Source: Spongiactinospora sp. TRM90649
GTDB taxonomy: Bacteria; Actinomycetota; Actinomycetes; Streptosporangiales; Streptosporangiaceae
DNA length: 64,000 bases
Direction of reading: 5' to 3'
Assembly: GCF_029382225.1 (NCBI RefSeq)
Contig: NZ_JARLTC010000008.1
Coordinates: 124,001-188,000 of the forward strand
A program made the position numbers and the translations under genes. This document shows positions 1 to 6,652 of the stretch, piece after piece. Numbering within the stretch: position 1 is the first letter of the stretch; each line of letters starts with the position of its first letter. The notes beneath the pieces were generated by a model. The model was not told where the DNA came from, did no database searches, and saw only the letters and a list, made by a program, of their open reading frames with translations.

Positions 1-1792
1 GCACGCCGCGCGGCGGGGTGAACGCCGGGTGGAAGCCGCCCGCGCTGAGCACGAACTCGGGGTCCGCGCCGCCCCTGGTGAGCAGGCAGACGTCGCCGGT
101 GAGCGGCACGCCCACGATGTGGGAGCCGGTCATGCTCGCCACGATGAGCACGCTGGGCTCGCCGGGGTCGAACTGCCCGGCGAAGGTGACCTGGATGAGG
201 ATCAGCGGGGCCAGCGGGTCGGGGATGGCCATCACCAGCTTGCCCAGGACGGTCAGCCGCTGCCGGGCCCCGATCTCCACCAGCACGGCCACCGACGCCG
301 TGACCAGCCGCCCGCCCCAGCTCACCTGGAACATCGGCCCGGCGACGACCCAGCCCCTGGCGGCGGGGAAGATCTCGGGCAGGGCCCGGCCCACCGCGTC
401 GGCGGCGGCGGCCGGGTCGGCCGGGAACAGCAGCGCGGCGGCGGTGCCGTTCTCCACCGCGCGCAGCAGCGCGTCGCGGTCCACCCGGCGGTTCACCCCG
501 ACCACGCCGCCGATGCCGCTGACCGCGAAGCCGAAGCCGATCTGGATGCCCGGCGGCGGGAACGTCGCGCCGAGGATCGCGATGAAGGACGGCGGGCTCA
601 TGCCCAGCACGCCGAAGGCCGTCACGGACATGGGCGGGATGGCGGCGGAGATCCCTCCGGCGTACTCCCCCTCGCCGCGGCCGATCAGGAATCCGCTGCC
701 CTTGACCACCGGCAGGTCGAGCCGGACTCCCGCGCCGGTCGGCGCGAGCGGCGCGATCTGGTCGCCGATGCCGGGCACCGGCACGTCGCCGAACGCGAAC
801 GGCAGCTCCAGCCCGAGGCCCTCGAACCGCATGGTGACGGGCGCGCCCGGCAGGCTGAGGGTCACGGCCGTGCGGACGCCGACTGTCAGCGTGACGCTCG
901 TGCCGGACGGCGGGTCCAGCCGGAACGCGATGTCCAGGCCGTCGAGCCGCAGGCCGGGGGCCGCCCTGGCCACCGGCAGCCGGACGGTGAGCGCCGGGTT
1001 GCCCAGGAGCGAGATCCCCTGGTCGGGGTCCATGCCGAGGTCCATCGCCAGCGGCAGCGGGCCGAGGCCGCCGAGCAGGGCGGACAGGCCGCCGGGCACC
1101 AGTTCCACGGAGCCGCCGGTGTTGCGCGCCCAGCCGTGCCGCCGCAGCGCGCCCGCCTCGGCCCGTACCTCGCCGCCGAACACGATCGCGCCGAGCCTGA
1201 CCCCCGGCCCTCCGGGGACGCCGTATCGTCTGCCCTGGTCGGGCCGGGTGAACTCGACGCGGAGGAAGCCGCCGTCGGTGGTGGAGCCCGGATCGACGGA
1301 GCCGTCCGCGCCCATGCTCATGTCGAAGACGCCGTCGGCGAGACCGGTCACCGTCATGGTCCAGCCCTCGGCCAGGTCGGCCGCGACGGCGTCGGGCTGC
1401 GCGCCCGAGGCGGTGAGCCCGACGCGGACGTCCGCGCCCGTGCCGGTGACGTGGACGGCGAAGGCGAAGCCCCCGCCGGTGCGGGCGGCGTAGGCGATGC
1501 CGGGCACGCCGTCGGACTTCCAGCCGTGCAGCTCCGCGCCGAGGCCGTCGGCTCCGCCGGTCAGCGCCCGCAGGCCGCGCAGCGTCAGGGCGGCCAGCGG
1601 GTCGTTCACGGGGATGTCGCCCAGCGGCGCGAGCAGTTTGCCCGCCAGCGCGGTGCCCTCCCACTCAGGACCGGCGGAGCCGAGCCCGTTGAAGGAGGCG
1701 GCCTCCTGTAGCTCGCCGACGATCCGGCCGAGCGCGGTGACGAGCGCGCCGCGCAGTGCGGCCGCGAGGGCCTTGCCCGAACCGTCAGCCAT
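1..1792 (-). CDS. DUF6603-like large protein, C-terminus cut by window edge
   Basis: An open minus-strand frame runs from an ATG at 1792 off the left edge, giving about 597 codons without a stop. The N-terminal ~200 residues are Gly/Ala-rich beta-type sequence that I do not recognise. The later part carries FGFAVSGIGGVVGVNRRVD, then LLFPADPAA, then a stretch around GPMFQVSWGG. This matches what I recall of DUF6603 proteins, which have a glycine-rich G-L-N-R motif followed by LFP and a GPM..-WG block. DUF6603 proteins are large, beta-rich and of unknown function. The start is uncertain: an in-frame TTG lies 18 bases upstream and neither has a clear ribosome site. Long plus-strand frames over this region are antisense shadows. 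Confidence 0.7.
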   Translation of the reverse strand, partial: MADGSGKALAAALRGALVTALGRIVGELQEAASFNGLGSAGPEWEGTALAGKLLAPLGDIPVNDPLAALTLRGLRALTGGADGLGAELHGWKSDGVPGIAYAARTGGGFAFAVHVTGTGADVRVGLTASGAQPDAVAADLAEGWTMTVTGLADGVFDMSMGADGSVDPGSTTDGGFLRVEFTRPDQGRRYGVPGGPGVRLGAIVFGGEVRAEAGALRRHGWARNTGGSVELVPGGLSALLGGLGPLPLAMDLGMDPDQGISLLGNPALTVRLPVARAAPGLRLDGLDIAFRLDPPSGTSVTLTVGVRTAVTLSLPGAPVTMRFEGLGLELPFAFGDVPVPGIGDQIAPLAPTGAGVRLDLPVVKGSGFLIGRGEGEYAGGISAAIPPMSVTAFGVLGMSPPSFIAILGATFPPPGIQIGFGFAVSGIGGVVGVNRRVDRDALLRAVENGTAAALLFPADPAAAADAVGRALPEIFPAARGWVVAGPMFQVSWGGRLVTASVAVLVEIGARQRLTVLGKLVMAIPDPLAPLILIQVTFAGQFDPGEPSVLIVASMTGSHIVGVPLTGDVCLLTRGGADPEFVLSAGGFHPAFTPPRGV

Positions 1793-1951
1793 GACGGCGT
1801 CGACGTCCAACGCGCACGGCGTCTATGATTCCCGGCATGTCACTCTCCGTACGCGCAAAAGTCCCTATGGTCACCGTACGGAGGCGAAGGCGGGCGCGTC
1901 GAGACGCCGCGGGCACCCCGGACCATTCCTTTGAGTCCTTTGAGGTGGCGT

Positions 1952-1963
1952 TAGACGCGTCTA
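1952..1963. promoter_or_regulatory. 12-bp perfect palindrome TAGACGCGTCTA
   Basis: A perfect palindrome, overlapped by GTCTAGAC, lies in the 178-base gap upstream of the DUF6603-like gene and just past the end of the small membrane protein gene. It could be an operator for the leftward gene. No promoter hexamers were recognised. Confidence 0.3.
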
Positions 1964-1970
1964 GACAGAG

Positions 1971-2243
1971 TCAGCGGCGGCGCGGGCGCATGAGGTCGAA
2001 GGTGGCGACCGTGGCCAGCGCGTAGCCGAGGTACGGGACGGCGTCGCCGACCCACCCCGCCACGCCCCAGGTACGCGGATCGGTCAGGTCCGCGAGCACA
2101 CCGGCCGCCTCTTCCGGCAGTGAGCCGGCCGAGCGCCCGCGCACCGCCATGTCGAGATGGCTCACAGTGTTGAGCGCGGTGGTGCCGGCCGCCCCGGCGG
2201 CGGCGCCCGCCACGAGATGGCGGGTCAGGCCGGCGTTTCCCAT
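1971..2243 (-). CDS. Short membrane protein, apparently internally shortened family member
   Basis: This is a 90-residue protein with an Ala/Gly-rich hydrophobic N-terminus, the motif AAGTTALNTVSHLDMAVRGR, and a C-terminal block around LTDPRTWGVAGW followed by a second hydrophobic stretch. From memory, actinobacterial proteins with this N-terminal motif are about 170-200 residues and have a hydrophobic middle before the DPRTW block. Here the N-terminal motif passes almost directly into the C-terminal block, so the middle seems to be missing in frame. Function is unknown. It is followed on the same strand by the DUF6603-like gene. Confidence 0.55.
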   Translation of the reverse strand: MGNAGLTRHLVAGAAAGAAGTTALNTVSHLDMAVRGRSAGSLPEEAAGVLADLTDPRTWGVAGWVGDAVPYLGYALATVATFDLMRPRRR

Positions 2244-2300
2244 GCGGTATGCGTTACCAGGGCGGACGAGGCCAAACGTCGCCCGCCCCGGCCACCGGGG

Positions 2301-2519
2301 TCAGCTCACCCGGTGCGTGCTCAGAAAGACGGCGAACTCCTCAAGCGAGATCAGGCCGTCGCCGTCGGCGTCGGCGGCGCGCACGGCCTCCACCGCCCGC
2401 TCCTCGGTGATCGGCGAGCCCATGGTGCGCATCAGCGCGTGGAGCTCGGCCGCCGAGATCCGGCCGTCGCCGTCGGCGTCTACGAGTTTGAACGTGGCCG
2501 CGTATTCGTCGGTGTCCAC
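2301..2519 (-). CDS. Small EF-hand calcium-binding protein
   Basis: This is a 72-residue calmodulin-like protein with two canonical EF-hand loops, DADGDGRISAAE and DADGDGLISLEE, each with the Asp/Glu ligands at positions 1, 3, 5 and 12. Such proteins bind Ca2+ and are common in actinomycetes as small cytosolic buffers or sensors. The chosen GTG start follows GGGAAGG by 12 bases. A TTG three bases upstream, 9 bases from that site, is equally plausible, and a longer frame from 2561 is less likely. It is on the same strand as the desaturase gene upstream, 85 bases away. Confidence 0.75.
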   Translation of the reverse strand: MDTDEYAATFKLVDADGDGRISAAELHALMRTMGSPITEERAVEAVRAADADGDGLISLEEFAVFLSTHRVS

Positions 2520-2603
2520 CAAGGTCTGGCACCTTCCCGGTCGTGAAGTCGCTCGGAACAATACCGGCGCCCACTACCCATCTGCCGAGAAACTCTGCAC
2601 AAA

Positions 2604-3584
2604 TCACCGCAGGGAAGGGCTTTCCGGACCCGCGCGGAGGTCGGCGAGACGCGCCGGGTTCGGCCAGTGCACGTGGTGGGCCCACCCCAGCCGCTCGAAC
2701 CAGCGGATCAGCCGGGCGCTCGGGTCGAGCTGCCCGCGCAGCACGCCGTGCCGGGCGCAGGTGGGATCGGCGTGGTGCCAGTTGTGCCAGCCCTCGCCCA
2801 GCGTGAGCAGCGCCACCCACCCGACGTTGGACGAGCGGTCGCGCGCCCGGAACGGACGGTCGCCGAAGGTGTGCGCGATCGAGTTGACCGACCAGGTGAC
2901 GTGGTGCACCACCGCGTAGCGGACCAGGCCCGCCCAGAACAGCGCGGTCCACGCGCCCTGCCAGGACATCGACCACAGGCCGCCCGCCGCCGCGGGCAGC
3001 GCGAACGACAGCGCCATGACCGCCGGGTAGGCGGCGTCGAACCGCCGGACGTCGGGGTCGTCGAGCAGGTCGGGCACCCAGTGCCGGCGGTCGGAGCGGC
3101 GCCGCGCGGTGTAGAACCAGCCGACCTGCGCGTGCAGCAGGCCGCGCAGCAGGGCCAGGCCGGAGTCGCCGTAGCGCCACGGGGAATGCGGATCGCCCTC
3201 GCGGTCGGCGTACTTGTGGTGACGGCGGTGCTCGGCCGCCCAGAGGGACACCGGGCCCTCGACGGCCATGCCGCCCGCCAGCATGAGCGCGACGCGCAGC
3301 GGCCTGGCGCACCGGAAGGCCCGGTGGGTGAAGAGCCGGTGGTAGCCGATGGCGATGCCGAAGATGCTCACCAGGTACATCACCACGGCGAGCACCACGT
3401 CGCGCGGGCCGACGCCCCAGCCCCAGGCGGCGGGCACCGCCAGCAACAGCGCGACGACGGGCAGAACGACGAGGACGATCAGATACGCCGTGCGGCGGCC
3501 GGCGGTGAGCTGCACCGTCTCCGCCGGAGCCGGGCTCTGTCGCTGGGCTGGTCGTTGGGCGGGTGACGAGGGCACGCCCCTCAT
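2604..3584 (-). CDS. Membrane acyl-CoA/acyl-lipid desaturase
   Basis: This 326-residue integral membrane fatty-acid desaturase of the delta-9 (stearoyl-CoA) type has all three histidine boxes: HRLFTH (residues 82-87), EHRRHH (118-123) and HNWHH (267-271). These coordinate the di-iron site that inserts a cis double bond using O2 and an electron donor. Hydrophobic helices at about 34-56 and 62-80, and again around 185-225, fit the four-helix topology. The N-terminal ~25 residues are Pro/Gln-rich and may not all be translated. It is divergent from the P450/cyclooxygenase operon across an inverted repeat at 3623-3640, so it may supply unsaturated fatty acid to those enzymes. Confidence 0.9.
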   Translation of the reverse strand: MRGVPSSPAQRPAQRQSPAPAETVQLTAGRRTAYLIVLVVLPVVALLLAVPAAWGWGVGPRDVVLAVVMYLVSIFGIAIGYHRLFTHRAFRCARPLRVALMLAGGMAVEGPVSLWAAEHRRHHKYADREGDPHSPWRYGDSGLALLRGLLHAQVGWFYTARRRSDRRHWVPDLLDDPDVRRFDAAYPAVMALSFALPAAAGGLWSMSWQGAWTALFWAGLVRYAVVHHVTWSVNSIAHTFGDRPFRARDRSSNVGWVALLTLGEGWHNWHHADPTCARHGVLRGQLDPSARLIRWFERLGWAHHVHWPNPARLADLRAGPESPSLR

Positions 3585-3622
3585 TGAACGGCCGTGACCA
3601 CCGGTGACGACAGTGGCCGGAG

Positions 3623-3640
3623 AGTAATACGATGATTACT
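3623..3640. promoter_or_regulatory. Inverted-repeat operator AGTAAT-N6-ATTACT
   Basis: Perfect 6-bp arms (3623-3628 and 3635-3640) flank a 6-base spacer in the short divergent gap between the desaturase and the P450 operon. The site is AT-rich against a very GC-rich background. It is followed directly by AAGGAG at 3643-3648. It is a candidate site for joint control of both transcripts, but no regulator is encoded next to it. Confidence 0.45.
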
Positions 3641-3671
3641 GAAAGGAGCCACAAGACTGCATTCGGTAGCC

Positions 3672-5054
3672 ATGAGGCAAGGTCGTCCCGCGCCCCTAGA
3701 TTGTGTCCGCACCCGGGCGGCCCCGTCCGGGCCGAGCGCGGGAAGTGAGGCGGCATTGAGCGCTGTCGAGCAGGTGGCGACCGGCGGCTACCTGGGCCGT
3801 TACGACCAGGCGTTCGCCCGCGACCCCTCGGCCGCGATCGGCCTGGTGCAGGGCTGGCTGCGCGGCGAGTGGCGCCCGCTGTTCGCCGAGCTGCGCGAGC
3901 GCCGGCCGGTGTTCGTCACGCCCGCCTTCACCGTCGTGACCCGCCACGCCGACGTCACCGAGGTGCTCTCCCGCGAAGAGGTCTTCACGGTCCGCGCCTT
4001 CGGGCCGCGACTGGAGGCGGCCCTCGGCGGCCCGTTCATGCTGAGCCGCGACGCCACCCCGATGAACTGGGCCGACAAGGCCCTGATGCGGGTCATGCTG
4101 CCGCCCGCCGACGCCGCGCGCGTGCGCGAGCTGGCTGGCCGGATCACCGACGAGGCGCTCGACGCCGCGCTGCCGCACGGCCGGGTCGAGCTGGTCCACG
4201 ACGTGTTCAGGAAGGTCGCGCTCGGTGTGTGCGCCGACTACTTCGGCCTGCCCGGCCCCGCGCCGGGCGTGCTGTCCGGCTGGACCAGGGCGGTGATCGC
4301 CGACGGGTTCGCCAACTACCAGGGCGACCCGGCGGTCCAGGAGGCCGGGCACCGCGCGGGCGCGGAGCTGATGGCCTACCTGGGCGCCGCGCTCGCCTCC
4401 CGCAGGGCCGCCCGCGCGGCGGGCGAGACCGCGCCGGACGACGTCTTCGCCCGGCTCGTCGCCACCTCGCTGCCCGGCCCGCTCGCGCCCGCCGACGAGC
4501 GCATCCTGATCAACATGGCCGGGCTGCCGCTCGGGTTCGTGGAGAGCGGGCCAGGGGCGATGGTCGAGGCGCTGGAACAGCTCCTGGCCCGCCCGCAGGT
4601 CCTCGCGGAGGCGGTCGCGGCGACGGCGGAGCCCGATCCGGGCCGCTTCGACGCCCACGTCTGGGAGGCGCTGCGGTTCAGCCCGTTCTTCAAGCTGCTG
4701 CCGAGGGTCTGCGCGCGCGACCACGTCCTGGCGGCGGGCACGCCGCGCCGCACGCTGATCAGGGCGGGCACGTTCGTGCTGGCCGCGCCCGCCTCGGCCG
4801 TGTTCGACGCCGAGGTGGTCCCCGAGCCGGACGAGTTCCGCCTCGGGCGCCCCGGCCATCACCACCTGTTCTTCGGGCACGGTCACCACTCGTGCCTGGG
4901 CGTCCATCCGGCCAGGGTGATCATCTGTGAGCCGCTGCGGCGGTTGCTGCGCCGTCCCGGCGTGCGGCCCCTGCCGCCGCCCGAGGGCGAGATCGCCCGG
5001 TCCCACGGCGTCTTCCCCGACCGGTTCGTGATCGGCCTCGGGGAGGCCGGGTGA
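3672..5054 (+). CDS. Cytochrome P450, oxylipin-type partner of the cyclooxygenase-like gene
   Basis: This haem-thiolate monooxygenase-fold protein (460 residues from the ATG) has the ExxR pair (E332, R335) and the Cys-ligand loop FGHGHHSCLG with Cys408. In the I-helix (about 281-298) the usual A-G-x-D/E-T-T is replaced by a stretch ending GFVESG, so the conserved Thr is Ser/Gly. That is compatible with a P450 that rearranges hydroperoxides rather than activating O2; this is an inference. Start alternatives are a CTG at 3657, 8 bases after AAGGAG, and a TTG at 3756, 5 bases after GAGG, which would remove a low-complexity N-terminus. Its stop overlaps the next start by GTGA, indicating translational coupling. 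Confidence 0.85.
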   Translation: MRQGRPAPLDCVRTRAAPSGPSAGSEAALSAVEQVATGGYLGRYDQAFARDPSAAIGLVQGWLRGEWRPLFAELRERRPVFVTPAFTVVTRHADVTEVLSREEVFTVRAFGPRLEAALGGPFMLSRDATPMNWADKALMRVMLPPADAARVRELAGRITDEALDAALPHGRVELVHDVFRKVALGVCADYFGLPGPAPGVLSGWTRAVIADGFANYQGDPAVQEAGHRAGAELMAYLGAALASRRAARAAGETAPDDVFARLVATSLPGPLAPADERILINMAGLPLGFVESGPGAMVEALEQLLARPQVLAEAVAATAEPDPGRFDAHVWEALRFSPFFKLLPRVCARDHVLAAGTPRRTLIRAGTFVLAAPASAVFDAEVVPEPDEFRLGRPGHHHLFFGHGHHSCLGVHPARVIICEPLRRLLRRPGVRPLPPPEGEIARSHGVFPDRFVIGLGEAG

Positions 5055-6652
5055 GCCGGGTGGGCCGGGTGGGCCGGGGAAGCACGGCCCGAAGCGCGAT
5101 GACCGACGGCGCGGCCAACCGGCTGCGCTTCCTGGCCCTGACCGGCGGGCGGCCGTTCTGGGACCTGGTCCAGGCGGTGGGGCCGGTGCGCCGCCGTCTC
5201 AACGCGCTGCTCATCGACGCGGCGGTCCGCGAGATGCCGCCCAGGCCCGAACCGCTGAGCACGATGTCCGACTACACCTCGTGGGCCTCACTGACCGACC
5301 GCACCTACAGCGGCAGGCACGTTCCCCCGATGGCGGGCGACGACACCCGCAGGCCGTCGTCCGCGCACGCCGCCGACCTGTTCACCAGGGGCGACGCGAT
5401 GATCCCCTGCCCGCGCTCGACCGTGCTGTTCGCCTATTTCGCCCAGTGGTTCACCGACGGGTTCCTGCGCGGCCAGTCCAGCCCGCCGCGCGATCCGCGC
5501 AAGAACACCTCCAACCACCAGATCGACCTCAACCAGCTCTACGGCCTCGACGCCACGGCCACGGCCGCGCTGCGCACGTTCGAGGGCGGGCGGCTGAAGA
5601 GCCGGTCCATCGGCGGCGGGGAATTCCCGCCTTTATTGTGCGAGAACGGGGAGATCAAGCCGGAGTTCGCGGCGCTGCGGATGATCCGCTTCGAGGAGAT
5701 GCCGACCGCGCTGCGCGACACCCTGTTCGCCACCGGCAGCGACCGGGGCAACACCCAGATCGGCTTCACCATGCTGACCGTGCTGTTCCTGCGCGAGCAC
5801 AACCGGGTGGCCGGGCTGCTGGCCGCGAACTACCCGAAGTGGGACGACGAGCGGCTGTTCCAGACGGCGCGCAACATCCTGATCGTGTTGCTGATCAAGC
5901 TGGTGATCGAGGAGTACGTCAACCACATCACCCCTTACCACTTCCGGTTCAGGCTCGACTCCGGGCTGTCGGCGCGGCTGGCCCACGCCCCCTGGTTCCG
6001 CGAGAACTGGGCGTCGGTGGAGTTCAACCTCGTCTACCGCTGGCATCAGCTCATCCCCTCCCGGTTGCGGGTCGGCGGCCGTGACCTGCCGATGGCCCAG
6101 ACCCTGATGGGCAGCGCGCTGATCCCGGGGCCGGGGCTCGGCACGCTGTTCGAGGAGGCGTCCAGGCAGCGGGCGGGCCGGATCGGCCTGTTCAACACCG
6201 ACCCGGTGCTGCGCGAGGTGGACATCGCCAGCGTCGAGGCGTCGCGGACGCTCGGCCTGGCCCCCTACAACAGCTACCGCGAGCACTGCCGGTTCCCCAG
6301 GATCCGCCGCTTCGAGCACGTGAACGCCGACCCCCGGGTCAGCGACGCGCTGCGCGAGCGGTACCGGGGCGTCGACGACATCGACCTCTATGTCGGCATG
6401 TTCGCCGAGGAGCCGGGGTCGCCCGAGGCGATCCTCCCGCCGCTGCTCACGAAGATCATCGCGGTCGACGCCTTCTCCCAGGCGCTGACCAACCCGCTGC
6501 TCGCGCCACGGGTGTTCAACGCGGCCACCTTCTCCCCGTGCGGCCTGCGCGTGATCGCCACCACCCGCTCGCTGTCCGACGTCCTGCACCGCAACGTCCC
6601 CGAGGATCCGCGTCCGCGCCTCGTCAGCATGTCGCGCGGGGGCACGTCGTGA
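5051..6652 (+). CDS. Cyclooxygenase-like haem dioxygenase (animal haem peroxidase family)
   Basis: This 533-residue protein is closely similar to the catalytic domain of prostaglandin H synthase. Matching stretches are HQIDLNQLYG, FLREHNRV, ERLFQTARN, KLVIEEYV and EFNLVYRWH. By that alignment, Tyr329 matches the radical Tyr385 and His332 the proximal haem ligand His388. At the distal site the Gln is kept (Q132), but the distal His207 position is Asp136 (FAQWFTD against FAQHFTH). It should add O2 to a polyunsaturated or monounsaturated fatty acid with weak or no peroxidase activity (inference). The GTG start follows GGGGAGG; an ATG at 5099 is the alternative. It overlaps the P450 before it and the lipase gene after it by 4 bases each. 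Confidence 0.88.
   Translation: MSRVGRVGRGSTARSAMTDGAANRLRFLALTGGRPFWDLVQAVGPVRRRLNALLIDAAVREMPPRPEPLSTMSDYTSWASLTDRTYSGRHVPPMAGDDTRRPSSAHAADLFTRGDAMIPCPRSTVLFAYFAQWFTDGFLRGQSSPPRDPRKNTSNHQIDLNQLYGLDATATAALRTFEGGRLKSRSIGGGEFPPLLCENGEIKPEFAALRMIRFEEMPTALRDTLFATGSDRGNTQIGFTMLTVLFLREHNRVAGLLAANYPKWDDERLFQTARNILIVLLIKLVIEEYVNHITPYHFRFRLDSGLSARLAHAPWFRENWASVEFNLVYRWHQLIPSRLRVGGRDLPMAQTLMGSALIPGPGLGTLFEEASRQRAGRIGLFNTDPVLREVDIASVEASRTLGLAPYNSYREHCRFPRIRRFEHVNADPRVSDALRERYRGVDDIDLYVGMFAEEPGSPEAILPPLLTKIIAVDAFSQALTNPLLAPRVFNAATFSPCGLRVIATTRSLSDVLHRNVPEDPRPRLVSMSRGGTS

Noticed and set aside
18..1711. Two long plus-strand open frames
   Set aside because: They are antisense to the DUF6603-like frame and have the Arg/Pro/Ala-rich composition typical of shadows in very GC-rich DNA.
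2341..3756. A 471-codon minus frame overlapping the desaturase
   Set aside because: It is the out-of-frame shadow of the desaturase and EF-hand genes, whose histidine boxes and EF loops are in the other frames.
5056..5080. GCCGGGTG-like tandem repeat at the start of the cyclooxygenase-like gene
   Set aside because: Only about three short imperfect units; simple low-complexity coding sequence rather than a functional repeat.
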